A stretch of DNA of 64,000 bases from Pseudomonadota bacterium. Lineage in GTDB: Bacteria; Pseudomonadota; Gammaproteobacteria; Pseudomonadales; Oceanobacteraceae. A program made the translations under genes and the position numbers. Below are positions 15,664 through 24,537 of this stretch, in pieces. The notes beneath the pieces were generated by a model that was not told where the DNA came from, made no database searches, and saw nothing but the letters and a program-made list of their open reading frames with translations. The stretch's first letter is position 1; each line of letters opens with the position of its first letter. The stretch is from positions 372,001 to 436,000 of the forward strand of contig JAIXHJ010000002.1 of NCBI GenBank assembly GCA_030145845.1, read 5' to 3'.

Positions 15664-16145
15664 AAGCTGTTTTTCCGATGCCGTTACACAGCGCCCTGCT
15701 GTTGCTGGTGTGGCTGTTGCTGAATGGTTTTTCCGCCGGTCAGCTGGTACTGGGCCTGTTCCTCGGCTGGCTGATTCCGCTGATTACTGCGCCGTATACC
15801 GATCATCAGAGCCGCGCCGGTAAACCGCTGCTGATCGGGCGTTATATCCTGCGTCTGCTGTGGGACATTCTGGTGTCGAACATTGAGGTGGCACGCCGGG
15901 TGCTGGGCCGTAACCGGAAACTGAATCCGGGCTTTATTGCTTACCCTCTGGCGCTGACCGGTGATTTTCCGCTGACCGTTCTGGCGAGCACGATATCGCT
16001 GACACCGGGTACGGTGAGTGTGGACTTTTCTGAAGACAAGCGCTGGCTCTATATCCATGCTCTGCATATTGACAGCGAAGACGCGATAATCAGCGATATC
16101 CGTCAGCGCTATGAGCAACCGCTGCGGGAGATTTTCTCATGCTGA
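15660..16145 (+). CDS. mrpE: Mrp antiporter subunit MrpE
   Basis: The 161-residue MrpE family protein has two or three N-terminal spans and a soluble C-terminal domain. 'VLASTISLTPGTVSVDFSEDKRWLYIHALH' is the diagnostic MrpE stretch. It begins with ATGA overlapping the mrpD stop and overlaps mrpF by seven bases, as expected for coupled translation of a multisubunit complex. Confidence 0.92.
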   Translation: MKAVFPMPLHSALLLLVWLLLNGFSAGQLVLGLFLGWLIPLITAPYTDHQSRAGKPLLIGRYILRLLWDILVSNIEVARRVLGRNRKLNPGFIAYPLALTGDFPLTVLASTISLTPGTVSVDFSEDKRWLYIHALHIDSEDAIISDIRQRYEQPLREIFSC

Positions 16146-16423
16146 GTTCTGTCATCCTGGACAGTGCGATTATGGTGACGGCGGGGCTGGTGCTGCTGGC
16201 TCTGCTGATGAATGTCTGGCGTATGCTGAAAGGGCCGTCAGTCGCGGACCGCATTCTGGCGCTGGACACCCTGTATATCAACAGCATCGCACTGATTATT
16301 CTGCTGGGGCTGTATAACGGCTCGCCGTTGTATTTCGAAGGCGCTCTGCTGATTGCGATGCTGGGTTTTGTCAGCACCGCGGCACTGAGTAAATACCTGC
16401 TGCGTGGCGATATTATTGAGTAA
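16139..16423 (+). CDS. mrpF: Mrp antiporter subunit MrpF
   Basis: The 94-residue protein has three predicted spans. 'RMLKGPSVADRILALDTLYINSIALIILLGLYNGSPLYFEGALLIAMLGFVSTAALSKYL' is characteristic of MrpF. It overlaps both its neighbours. Confidence 0.92.
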   Translation: MLSSVILDSAIMVTAGLVLLALLMNVWRMLKGPSVADRILALDTLYINSIALIILLGLYNGSPLYFEGALLIAMLGFVSTAALSKYLLRGDIIE

Positions 16424-16788
16424 TGACTATGGATGATGTGATTAATATTGCTGTTGCGCTGCTGCTGCTGACCGGTGGTTTCTTTATTTTTGTCGGCTCT
16501 GTCGGGTTAATGAAATTACCGGATTTTTTCACCCGTCTGCATGCGCCGACCAAGGCTACCACGCTGGGGATCGGTTCGGTGCTGATGGCGTCCATGCTGC
16601 TCACCAGTCTGCGTGATGGTGGCCTCAGCATTCATGAGCTGGTGATCAGTCTGTTTCTGTTTATCACCGCGCCGGTATCCGCTTATATGATGGCCAAGGC
16701 CGCGCTGCACAAGAAAGTTGAGCCGCTGCAGCGTACCCGTCAGCGGGAACTGAGCAGCCGTATTACCCGCCGTCAGCCGCCGGAGTAA
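16423..16788 (+). CDS. mrpG: Mrp antiporter subunit MrpG
   Basis: The 121-residue final subunit has three predicted spans. 'GSVGLMKLPDFFTRLHAPTKATTLGIGSVL' is the MrpG/PhaG signature. The ATG overlaps the mrpF stop; a second in-frame ATG two codons on could be used instead. About 150 bases without a strong terminator separate it from the next gene. Confidence 0.92.
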   Translation: MTMDDVINIAVALLLLTGGFFIFVGSVGLMKLPDFFTRLHAPTKATTLGIGSVLMASMLLTSLRDGGLSIHELVISLFLFITAPVSAYMMAKAALHKKVEPLQRTRQRELSSRITRRQPPE

Positions 16789-16938
16789 GCGCGCCGGCCA
16801 CGACACCGGCAGTGGCACTTCCCCGATCACTGCTATACTAATCCGCATATCAGTTAAATCAGGGCTGCAGGCCGGAAAACAGTGCGTACAACGCGCTTAT
16901 CGACCGGTTTGTGTCTGCAACCGCATCACAGGATTATC

Positions 16939-17874
16939 ATGCAGAGTGTCAGTCAGCATAAACAGACTCAGGGGCTGTTGCTGTTCAGAATCAACGAGCG
17001 TCAGACGTTCGGTATCGGTACCCTGAAGGTTAAGGAAATCGTACCGTTTCAGCCGCTGACTGCCATTCCTCAGTCGCACCATGTGGTGCTGGGGGCTGCT
17101 CATATCCGCGGCACCACGATGCCGGTGATTGATCTGGCCGGTGCCGTTGGTTACCGCCCGGTCACGGAAGAAGAATTGGCACACTGCTTTATTATCGTTA
17201 CCGACTGCCAGCGACAGCGGGTGGGTTTTCTGGTGCGTAAAATTGACCGCATTATTGATTACAGCTGGCGCAATATCAGCCCGCCGCCGAAAGCCTCCGG
17301 CCGGGATATTTATGCCACCGGTGTGATTTCCCATGGTGACGAACTGATTCAGCTGCTGGATATCGAGATGGTGCTGTCGCACATCTTCCCGGTGGAAGAG
17401 GATCAGCTGCATACCAATATCAGCAGCAGTGAGCAGGTCACCCTGCGTCAGCATCCGATTCTGCTGGTGGACGATTCCAGTGTGGCGCGGAAGCAGCTGG
17501 CGGAAGCGCTGAATTATGTCAACGTGCCGTTTGATGTCTGTGCCGATGGCAGCGAAGCGCTGGATATGATGGTGAAAGCCGCGGAGCGTGGTGAGGCTTA
17601 CCATATTCTGGTCAGCGATATCGAAATGCCGGGTCTGGATGGTTACGAGCTGGCGTTTGAAGTGCGCAATAATCCGCAGCTGGCCGGCATATACATTATT
17701 CTGCACACCTCACTGTCGAGTGAGATCAGCGTCGACCGGGCGCATCAGGTCGGCGCCAATGAGGCGCTGGAGAAATTCGATGCGGCTGAACTGCTGCACG
17801 GTATGCTGCGTGGCGCGCTGCATGTGGAGCGCGGCGATGTGGTGCCCGGCGTCGCCAGCCGCCTGCAGCAGTAA
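16939..17874 (+). CDS. CheV-like chemotaxis coupling protein (CheW domain plus receiver)
   Basis: The 311-residue protein has an N-terminal CheW-like domain (about 1-150) and a C-terminal receiver domain (about 175-300), the CheV architecture. The phospho-acceptor is D227 in LVSDIEMPGLDGYEL, and the acidic pair is in ILLVDDSS. CheV proteins couple chemoreceptors to CheA and adjust signalling when phosphorylated. I chose the ATG at 16939 (AGGAT upstream) over a GTG 19 codons earlier because the extra residues are not CheW-like. It converges on radA with a gap of 22 bases. Confidence 0.85.
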   Translation: MQSVSQHKQTQGLLLFRINERQTFGIGTLKVKEIVPFQPLTAIPQSHHVVLGAAHIRGTTMPVIDLAGAVGYRPVTEEELAHCFIIVTDCQRQRVGFLVRKIDRIIDYSWRNISPPPKASGRDIYATGVISHGDELIQLLDIEMVLSHIFPVEEDQLHTNISSSEQVTLRQHPILLVDDSSVARKQLAEALNYVNVPFDVCADGSEALDMMVKAAERGEAYHILVSDIEMPGLDGYELAFEVRNNPQLAGIYIILHTSLSSEISVDRAHQVGANEALEKFDAAELLHGMLRGALHVERGDVVPGVASRLQQ

Positions 17875-17896
17875 GCAGGCAGCGGCAGGCAGGCTG

Positions 17897-19267
17897 TCAG
17901 AGGTTATCGATGGCTTCCTGCAGTTTATCCACGGCAATAATTTTCATCCCTTCCACCGGCTGACGCGGCATATTCGCGCGCGGCACGATGGCGCGGGTAA
18001 AGCCGTGTTTGGCGGCTTCCTTGATACGCTCCTGACCGGATGGCACCGGGCGGATTTCCCCGGATAAGCCCACTTCACCAAAGACAATCAGATCGGCCGG
18101 CAGCGGCTGATCGCGGAAGCTCGACAGGGCGGCCAGCAGCAGGGCCAGGTCCGCCGCGGTTTCCCCTACTTTGACCCCGCCGACAACATTGATATACACA
18201 TCCTGATCACCGAGATGAATACCGCCATGCCGGTGCAGGGCAGCCAGCAGCAGGTTCATACGGTTCTGATCCAGACCGACCGCTACCCGTTTCGGGTGAC
18301 CGAAATGGCTGTCGTCGACCAGCGCCTGAATCTCCACCAATAATGGCCGTGTGCCTTCCCAGATCACCATTACCACACTGCCGGCAGCGGGTTCCTCACT
18401 GCGGCTGAGGAAAATGGAGCTGGGGTTTTTCACTTCCTTCAGGCCGCTGTCGAGCATGGCGAAGACGCCCAGCTCATTGATGGCGCCGAAGCGGTTTTTG
18501 ATACCGCGCAGGGTGCGGAAGCGGCTGTCAGCAGACCCCTCCAGCATGATGGAGCAGTCAATCATATGTTCCAGCACTTTGGGCCCGGCGAGGGTACCGT
18601 CTTTGGTGACGTGACCGACCAGCAGCAGGATGGTGCCGGTCTGTTTGGCGTAGCGGGTCAGTGCCGCAGCGCTTTCGCGGACCTGGGAGACACTGCCAGG
18701 CGCAGACTCCACCCCTTCAACGTGCATCACCTGAATGGAGTCGATGACCACCACTTTCGGCTGGTGCTGCTGCAGGGTCTGGATCAGACGGTCAACGCTG
18801 GTTTCGCTCAGCATATTCAGCTGATCGGTGGGCAGCCCCAGACGGCGGGCGCGCATGGCAACCTGCTGCAGGCTTTCCTCACCAGTGACATACAGTGCCG
18901 GCATGGCCGTGGCCAGGGCACACATGGTCTGCAGCAGCAGGGTGGACTTACCGGCCCCGGGATGACCGCCGATCAGAATAGCCGAGCCGGGCACCAGACC
19001 ACCACCGAGCACGCGGTCAAATTCCTGCATACCACTGCTGACCCGCGGCACTTCGGCCAGATCCACCTCGGCCAGACGCTGAATACCCTGGCCGCCGGCG
19101 TTGCCGGCATAACCGCCGTAGCTGGTGTCACGGACGGGGGTTTTGGCAGAGGAAACAACAAACTCCTGCAGAGTATTCCAGGCGCCGCAGTCACTGCACT
19201 GGCCCTGCCATTTGGCATGTTCAGAACCACAGTCGGTACAAACGTAGGCGGTTTTTTTCTTGGCCAT
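17897..19267 (-). CDS. radA: DNA repair protein RadA
   Basis: The 456-residue RecA-like branch-migration ATPase acts in recombination intermediates. It has a C4 zinc finger at Cys10, Cys13, Cys24 and Cys27, Walker A GGHPGAGKST at 100-109, the RadA-specific LRGIKNRFGAINELGVF motif, and a C-terminal Lon-like domain. Length is typical. It is monocistronic as far as the sequence shows, with the metY promoter region on the other side (19268-19434). Confidence 0.96.
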   Translation of the reverse strand: MAKKKTAYVCTDCGSEHAKWQGQCSDCGAWNTLQEFVVSSAKTPVRDTSYGGYAGNAGGQGIQRLAEVDLAEVPRVSSGMQEFDRVLGGGLVPGSAILIGGHPGAGKSTLLLQTMCALATAMPALYVTGEESLQQVAMRARRLGLPTDQLNMLSETSVDRLIQTLQQHQPKVVVIDSIQVMHVEGVESAPGSVSQVRESAAALTRYAKQTGTILLLVGHVTKDGTLAGPKVLEHMIDCSIMLEGSADSRFRTLRGIKNRFGAINELGVFAMLDSGLKEVKNPSSIFLSRSEEPAAGSVVMVIWEGTRPLLVEIQALVDDSHFGHPKRVAVGLDQNRMNLLLAALHRHGGIHLGDQDVYINVVGGVKVGETAADLALLLAALSSFRDQPLPADLIVFGEVGLSGEIRPVPSGQERIKEAAKHGFTRAIVPRANMPRQPVEGMKIIAVDKLQEAIDNL

Positions 19268-19434
19268 AAATGCAGACAGAATCCCGGTGAAACAAATGGT
19301 ATGGGCGAGTTTACGGCGGGGCCGGGTTAATGCAAGTCAGGCTGACACTGACTGAGTTGTTACTATGGCCGGCCGCTGCATCTTGATACACTGGCTGCCT
19401 TACGCCAAAGCCGACAATAAGGGATGACTCACCC

Positions 19435-20706
19435 ATGAAAATAGAAACGCAGGCGATCCACGCAGGGTTCAGTGAAGACCCGACCACGCGCGCGGTTGCA
19501 GTGCCCATTTATCAGACCACCTCGTACAGTTTCCGCGATACCCAGCACGGGGCCGATCTGTTTGATCTGAAAGAACCCGGCAATATTTACAGCCGCATCA
19601 TGGACCCGACCAACGCTGTGCTGGAAGAGCGGCTGGCAGCGATGGAAGGTGGTATCGGTGCTCTGTGTATGGCGTCCGGTATGGCAGCGATCACGGCCGC
19701 CATTCAGACGCTGGCCCGGGCCGGCGACAATATCGTCAGTGTCAGTCAGCTGTACGGCGGCAGCTACAACCTGTTTGCCCATACTTTCCCGCAGCAGGGC
19801 ATCGAAGTGCGCATGGCATCCGGTGATGATGTGGCCGCGCTGGAAGCGCTGATTGACGATAACACCAAAGCTCTGTTCTGTGAGTCTATCGGTAACCCGG
19901 CCGGTAACGTGGTGGATATTCAGGCGCTGGCGGAAATGGCGCATAAACACGGTGTCCCTGTGATTGTCGATAATACCGTGGCCACGCCTTACCTGTGCCG
20001 GCCGTTTGAATTCGGCGCTGATATTGTTGTGCACTCGCTGACTAAATACATCGGCGGTCATGGTACGACGCTGGGTGGTGCCATCATCGATTCCGGTAAA
20101 TTCCCGTGGCAGGATAACCCGCGCTTCCCGCATTTTAATCAGCCGGATCCGTCTTATCACGGCGTGGTGTACACCCAGGATATGGGCGCGGCGGCATTTA
20201 TCGCCCGTGCCCGTGTGGTGCCGCTGCGTAATATGGGCGCAGCCCTGTCACCGATGAACGCTTTCCTGCTGCTGCAGGGGCTGGAAACGCTGGCGCTGCG
20301 CATGGACCGTCATGTGGAAAATACGCAAAAAGTTGCTGAGTACCTGAACGCTCATGAGCAGGTCAGCTGGGTGAATTATGCCGGCCTGAAAAGCAGCCCG
20401 TACCACGCCGTGGCGCAGCGCATGACCGGCGGCAAACCGTCGGCAATTCTCAGCTTTGGCATTCAGGGCGGCGCGGAAGCCGGGGCAAAATTTATCGATG
20501 CCTTGCAGATGATCAAACGTCTGGTCAATATCGGTGACACCAAGAGTCTGGCCTGTCACCCGGCGACCACCACGCACCGTCAGCTGAATGAAAAAGAGCT
20601 GGCTTCTGCCGGCGTCAGCAAAGACCTGATCCGTCTGTCGGTGGGGATTGAGCATGCCGACGATATTATCGCTGATATTGCTCAGGCCCTGACAGCCGCG
20701 GGCTGA
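19435..20706 (+). CDS. metY: O-acetylhomoserine sulfhydrylase
   Basis: The 423-residue PLP enzyme of the Cys/Met metabolism family makes homocysteine from O-acetylhomoserine and sulfide. The PLP lysine is K204 in HSLTKYIGGHGTTLGG. 'SRIMDPTNAVLEERLAAMEGG', the roughly 420-residue length and the 'WQDNPRFPHFNQPDPSYHGVVY' insertion separate the MetY-type enzyme from the shorter MetB/MetZ group. The 167-base upstream region shows no SAM riboswitch that I can recognise. Confidence 0.92.
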   Translation: MKIETQAIHAGFSEDPTTRAVAVPIYQTTSYSFRDTQHGADLFDLKEPGNIYSRIMDPTNAVLEERLAAMEGGIGALCMASGMAAITAAIQTLARAGDNIVSVSQLYGGSYNLFAHTFPQQGIEVRMASGDDVAALEALIDDNTKALFCESIGNPAGNVVDIQALAEMAHKHGVPVIVDNTVATPYLCRPFEFGADIVVHSLTKYIGGHGTTLGGAIIDSGKFPWQDNPRFPHFNQPDPSYHGVVYTQDMGAAAFIARARVVPLRNMGAALSPMNAFLLLQGLETLALRMDRHVENTQKVAEYLNAHEQVSWVNYAGLKSSPYHAVAQRMTGGKPSAILSFGIQGGAEAGAKFIDALQMIKRLVNIGDTKSLACHPATTTHRQLNEKELASAGVSKDLIRLSVGIEHADDIIADIAQALTAAG

Positions 20707-20728
20707 ACAGGCCCTGTTACCTGAATCT

Positions 20729-20747
20729 GCCCGGGCACTGCCCGGGC
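20729..20747 (+). terminator. GC hairpin between metY and the membrane-protein cluster
   Basis: GCCCGGGC, three-base loop, GCCCGGGC: a perfect eight-pair stem 23 bases after the metY stop. No T-run follows and the next ribosome site (AGGAGAAACC) is right after it. It may attenuate or protect mRNA rather than terminate fully. Confidence 0.5.
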
Positions 20748-20761
20748 CTTAGGAGAAACCG

Positions 20762-21415
20762 ATGTCGTTCGGACAGTTTATTGCACTGGCCAGTTTTGTT
20801 TTATCCATGGGAACCATTGCGGTGACCTATGCGGTGGGCACTGCGCAGGGCACTGCAGAACTCTGTAATCCGTTTATTGATGGCTGTACCGATATTACCC
20901 ATACCGGTATGAAGGGTGATGCCGGCTTTATTTTCCGTGGCGGTATGATCGCTGCCTGTGCTTTTTTTATTGTCTGGTGGCAGGTGATGCGCACCTGGCT
21001 GAGCGGGCACAGTAACCGGCTGGCATTAACGGTGATGCAGTTTTTCGGTGTACTGGCAGCACTGGGATTGCTGGCTGGTACAGCGGTGCTGCTGCCGGAA
21101 AAATCCGCCACACACTGGGGGGTGCATGTGCGCGGTGCCAACCTGTTTTTTCAGGGCATGCTGATCGCTCTGACGGTTAATTACGTGCTGGTTTTCCGTG
21201 CCCGCCGGGCGGGACTGGCAGTACCGTCGTTTGCGGTAAAAAGTGCGCTGATACTGGTGCTGTGGCTGATGACAGTGGCGTTTGCCGGTGTGACGGTCGG
21301 CATTGATATGAGCCACGGAAAACGCATTATTGAATGGTGGGCCACGCTCTTTATCGGCATTTATTTCCTGACGTCTTACTGGGACTGGAAACGGATCCGG
21401 CTGGTTCATTACTGA
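20762..21415 (+). CDS. Polytopic membrane protein, first of three tandem paralogues
   Basis: The 217-residue protein has about six hydrophobic segments. The pattern 'CNPFIDGCTDITHTGM...FIFRGGMIAACAFFIVWW' recurs in the next two genes, as do a middle 'G..VLLPEK..THWGVHVRGANLFFQ' segment and a C-terminal 'EWWATLFIGIYFL.SYWDW'. The layout loosely recalls Frag1/DRAM/Sfk1-type membrane proteins, but I cannot assign a family firmly. AGGAGA lies at a good distance before the ATG. Confidence 0.75.
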   Translation: MSFGQFIALASFVLSMGTIAVTYAVGTAQGTAELCNPFIDGCTDITHTGMKGDAGFIFRGGMIAACAFFIVWWQVMRTWLSGHSNRLALTVMQFFGVLAALGLLAGTAVLLPEKSATHWGVHVRGANLFFQGMLIALTVNYVLVFRARRAGLAVPSFAVKSALILVLWLMTVAFAGVTVGIDMSHGKRIIEWWATLFIGIYFLTSYWDWKRIRLVHY

Positions 21416-21441
21416 ATTTAATCTGCAACAGGGATGTTTCT

Positions 21442-22155
21442 ATGACGCTTCCTCAGCGTATTGCGCTGGTGGCGCTGGTATTGCCTATTATCAGTATCGC
21501 CAGCAGTTATTTTATGTCGGCCAATGCCGGTCATGTCGACTGGTGTTTACCTTACATCGACGGCTGCACCACCATCACGGCGACCGGCATTTTTTATCCG
21601 GCAGCATATGTTTTCCGCGCCGGGCTGATCAGTTCGGCGGTGGTCTTTATTATCTGGTGGTACTGTGTGCGGGCGTGGCTGGAAAGTGTCGGCCATCCGC
21701 AGCATCACCCCTGGATTCACCGTATTGTTACCTTCGCCATCATCGCCAGCATGCTGCTGGTCGCCTCCATTGCGGTGCTGGGCGAACATATGGAACCGCC
21801 GTCTGAACACCGGTTTCTGTGGCGCTTTCATACCACAACTGCCGGATTATTTTTTCTGATCACGGCACTCTGTCAGATCATGATGACCTGGCGTATGCGC
21901 CAGCTGCAGGATGACCTGGGCATTAAATTCAGCCGTATTGCCAGTAAACAGATTCTTGCCGCACTGCAGCTGCTGTTGCTGGCAGCCTTTATGCTGATTC
22001 TGATCTTTGATCTGAAAAGCGATGGCGTGGAGGAAATTTTTGAATGGTGGCTGGCGACGTTCAGCTGTCTGTATTTTTATACCACTTACCATGACTGGCG
22101 TGACTTCCGTCTGACGCGGCGTGAGCAGCAACCGCTGCAGGAGGCTTCACTATGA
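21442..22155 (+). CDS. Polytopic membrane protein, second tandem paralogue
   Basis: The 237-residue protein starts at MTLPQRIALVALVLP. This matches the N terminus of the third copy (MTLPQRVA), so I reject a start 36 codons earlier inside the preceding gene. It shares 'CLPYIDGCTTITATGIFYPAAYVFRAGLIS...WWYC' and the 'EWWLATFSCLYFYTTYHDWRDFRLT' ending. About six hydrophobic segments are visible. Its function is unknown; a membrane location is clear. It overlaps the next gene by four bases. Confidence 0.78.
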   Translation: MTLPQRIALVALVLPIISIASSYFMSANAGHVDWCLPYIDGCTTITATGIFYPAAYVFRAGLISSAVVFIIWWYCVRAWLESVGHPQHHPWIHRIVTFAIIASMLLVASIAVLGEHMEPPSEHRFLWRFHTTTAGLFFLITALCQIMMTWRMRQLQDDLGIKFSRIASKQILAALQLLLLAAFMLILIFDLKSDGVEEIFEWWLATFSCLYFYTTYHDWRDFRLTRREQQPLQEASL

Positions 22156-22820
22156 CGTTACCGCAGCGTGTTGCTCATACCAGCTTCTGGCTGTCGCACG
22201 GCACCTTCTGGTTCACCCTGATTGTGGGGATGTTTCTCGGCACCAGTGATGTGTGCATACCTTACCTGACCGGCTGTACCAGTATTACCGCCACCGGTAT
22301 TCCGGATCCGCAGGCATTTGTTTTCCGTGGCGGACTGATTTCTGCCTGTGTGCTGTTTATTGTCTGGTGGTACTGCATGCAGGCGTGGCTGCTTGAGATT
22401 GCCCCGGAGCGGCCGATCTGGACGGTGAAGTATATGGTCAGCGCCGGAGTATTCAGTTCTGTGTGTCTGATTGTGGCAACGGCTGTGCTGCGCCCGGATA
22501 AGGATGAGCTGCCATGGACCGTGCATACCGTGGGGGCGGCGCTGTTTTTTATTGTTTCACTGGCGGTGCAGACGCGTATCACCTACTGGCTGAAGCATCT
22601 GGCTGCCCGGGGTGTCGATATCGGCAGCAGCCTGAAAATGAAATTTATGCTGGTGTACGCGCAGTGGTTTTTTCTTGCCGTGATGGTGGTACTGCAGCTG
22701 CTGGAGTCGGATGACCGCTGGAAAAATATTGTGGAGTGGTGGATGGCCTTGCTGATCGGCCTGTTTTATCTGAGCAGTGCACCGGACTGGCGTCATTTCC
22801 GTCTCACGGAAACTGACTGA
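22152..22820 (+). CDS. Polytopic membrane protein, third tandem paralogue
   Basis: The 222-residue protein is the closest relative of the second copy: 'CIPYLTGCTSITATGIPDPQAFVFRGGLIS...WWYCMQAWL' and the ending 'EWWMALLIGLFYLSSAPDWRHFRLT'. The ATGA overlap with the previous stop implies coupled translation. Conserved paired cysteines in a predicted non-cytoplasmic loop (C.PY..GC) could form a disulfide in all three copies. Confidence 0.78.
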   Translation: MTLPQRVAHTSFWLSHGTFWFTLIVGMFLGTSDVCIPYLTGCTSITATGIPDPQAFVFRGGLISACVLFIVWWYCMQAWLLEIAPERPIWTVKYMVSAGVFSSVCLIVATAVLRPDKDELPWTVHTVGAALFFIVSLAVQTRITYWLKHLAARGVDIGSSLKMKFMLVYAQWFFLAVMVVLQLLESDDRWKNIVEWWMALLIGLFYLSSAPDWRHFRLTETD

Positions 22821-22902
22821 GATCAGGGCTGGCTCACTATGACATCGCCGGCGGCGGTGGCGCAGCGTATGCTTGAGCTTCAATCGTAAAGAGGACAGTG
22901 CA

Positions 22903-23136
22903 ATGCCGATTTCCCAGGATCTGGTGGATGAAATGACCCTGCTGGCGCAGTTTGATCTGCACAGTATGCAGAAGGGCATCAAGGTGCATGAAGAGGCGGG
23001 CGAGCCGATGCTGGCTGCAGCCGGGCGTCTGCACGATAAAGGTCTGACCGATCAGCCGGATGGCGGTTATCTCACCAGCCTTGGTCATGATGCGGCGGAG
23101 CATATTCAGAATCTGCTGCAGATCCTGAAAAGCTGA
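22903..23136 (+). CDS. TIGR02647-like small conserved protein
   Basis: The 77-residue soluble protein starts after GAGGA at the ATG (MPISQDLVDEMTLLAQFDL). The pattern 'FDL.S.Q.GIKVH..A.P....AA.RL.DKGL..QPDGGYLT.LG.DAAEH' is the one I associate with the TIGR02647 family. That family is widespread in Pseudomonas-like bacteria and, to my knowledge, uncharacterised. Its shape (helical, with a winged-helix-like 'GGYLTSLG' turn) hints at nucleic-acid binding, but that is inference. Confidence 0.75.
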   Translation: MPISQDLVDEMTLLAQFDLHSMQKGIKVHEEAGEPMLAAAGRLHDKGLTDQPDGGYLTSLGHDAAEHIQNLLQILKS

Positions 23137-23146
23137 GCGCACTTCC

Positions 23147-23173
23147 CGGCAGGAGAGCTGTGCTTTCCTGCCG
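23147..23173. terminator. Convergent-gene hairpin between the TIGR02647-like gene and rsmE
   Basis: CGGCAGGA pairs with TCCTGCCG around an 11-base loop, between two convergent genes, so it could terminate in both directions. T-runs are weak on both strands. Confidence 0.5.
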
Positions 23174-23175
23174 CT

Positions 23176-23904
23176 TCAGAAATCTCCCCACTGAAACTGA
23201 AACACACTGAGTGCCGCCAGCGCGGCGGTCTCGGTGCGTAATACTCTTGGCCCGAGCGTCAGGCCGGCAAAACCGGCGCTGATGGCCTGTTCCACTTCGG
23301 CATCACTGAACCCCCCTTCGGGGCCGACCAGCAGCGCCACCGCAGCCGGGGCAGGGTAGTCGCGCAGCGGTTTCTGATCGCGCGGATGCAGAATAAATTT
23401 CAGCCCGCTGCTGGTCTGCGCGGCCCATTCACTGAAATGCAGCGGCTGGTGAATCTGCGGGATACGGTTGCGGCCGCACTGTTCGCAGGCACTGATGGCT
23501 ACTTTCTGCCAGTGCTCCATTTTTTTCTCCAGCCGTTCACCTTTCAGACGGACTTCGCAGCGTTCACTCCACAATGGCGTAATCGTGCTGATGCCCAGTT
23601 CGGTAGCTTTCTGAATGGTGAAGTCCATGCGGTCGCCTTTGGATACCACCTGGCCCAGGTGCATCTGAGGGGACAGTTCAGCGTCGCTGCGCAGCAGTAC
23701 CCCCACCTCTGCCGCGGCGCCTTTTTTCTGTACGTCACACAATACGGCAGCGTACTCATGACCATCGCCGTTAAACAGGCGCAGGCTGTCACCGTCGGTC
23801 ATGCGCAGCACGCGCAGCAGATGCGCCGCTGACTGACTGTCGAGGTCAATACGGCTGCCGGTCTGCAGTGTCTGCGGGGTGTAGGTACGCGGGCCTGTGC
23901 TCAT
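23176..23904 (-). CDS. rsmE: 16S rRNA (uracil-1498-N3)-methyltransferase
   Basis: The 242-residue SPOUT-class methyltransferase modifies U1498 of 16S rRNA. The knot-forming C-terminal motifs are clear: 'LLVGPEGGFSDAEVEQA' and 'LGPRVLRTETAALAALS'. The N-terminal PUA-like domain carries 'SAAHLLRVLRM'. Length is normal and the gene stands alone. Confidence 0.94.
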   Translation of the reverse strand: MSTGPRTYTPQTLQTGSRIDLDSQSAAHLLRVLRMTDGDSLRLFNGDGHEYAAVLCDVQKKGAAAEVGVLLRSDAELSPQMHLGQVVSKGDRMDFTIQKATELGISTITPLWSERCEVRLKGERLEKKMEHWQKVAISACEQCGRNRIPQIHQPLHFSEWAAQTSSGLKFILHPRDQKPLRDYPAPAAVALLVGPEGGFSDAEVEQAISAGFAGLTLGPRVLRTETAALAALSVFQFQWGDF

Positions 23905-23967
23905 AACATCATCCGTCTGACGGGAAAAGGCGGATCATAGCAAAAAGGCCGGCGGGGAATAATGGCC

Positions 23968-24522
23968 TTACTGGTCGCGCTGCTGGCGCAGGGTACGGCT
24001 CTGCAGCTGGAACAGATGCTGGATCAGCAGCTCCTGCTCGGTTTCTTTCAGGCCTTCAAAGTTGACCCGCACCAGATAGCTATCACCCGCCGTGTGCGTT
24101 TTTTCCACCGAGACGATGGTGCCGGCCAGCGTCAGCATGGCGTTGGAGGGTTTGAGCTGCAGGTCAAACAGCAGATGGGTTTGCTTGCTCAGGTCTTCGC
24201 TGGTGGTGAACGACATGCCGCAGGCGCTCAGGTTGACCCGCACGCGGGCTTCCGCCGCCGACAGATTCAGCTGTGCGTGCTGATCGCCGTGGCCGTGCAG
24301 CAGATTGATTTTACGGTTGAATAATTCGATGACCTGACCGACCGCGGGGTGTGAGGATCTGAGCTGATGAATCAGGGTGCCGATTTCTTTTTCCAGCTCC
24401 TGCAGTTCACTTTTCTGCAGTGTCTGATGCTCTTTCCAATGCGCAAACTCTTCGCTGCTGATGGCCTGAAAATCCATCACCACTTCATCATTAAGCCTGA
24501 AAAAACGGCGTCTTTCTTCCAT
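23968..24522 (-). CDS. PilZ-domain protein downstream of motAB
   Basis: The 184-residue protein begins ERRRFFRLND, which supplies a PilZ RxxxR-type arginine motif. Near residue 95 it has NLSACGMSF, the second c-di-GMP-binding motif ([D/N]xSxxG). A helical insertion rich in Glu and Gln separates them. It lies 15 bases after motB, in the same direction. This suggests c-di-GMP control of the flagellar motor (inference from context), analogous in idea but not in sequence to YcgR. Confidence 0.8.
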   Translation of the reverse strand: MEERRRFFRLNDEVVMDFQAISSEEFAHWKEHQTLQKSELQELEKEIGTLIHQLRSSHPAVGQVIELFNRKINLLHGHGDQHAQLNLSAAEARVRVNLSACGMSFTTSEDLSKQTHLLFDLQLKPSNAMLTLAGTIVSVEKTHTAGDSYLVRVNFEGLKETEQELLIQHLFQLQSRTLRQQRDQ

Positions 24523-24537
24523 TCGCTGTGATCCTGA

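Noticed and set aside
18566..19330. 254-codon plus-strand frame opposite radA
   Set aside because: Antisense shadow of radA; no ribosome site or recognisable domain.
19268..19434. SAM or SAH riboswitch before metY
   Set aside because: No recognisable conserved core or terminator/anti-terminator pair in the 167-base leader.
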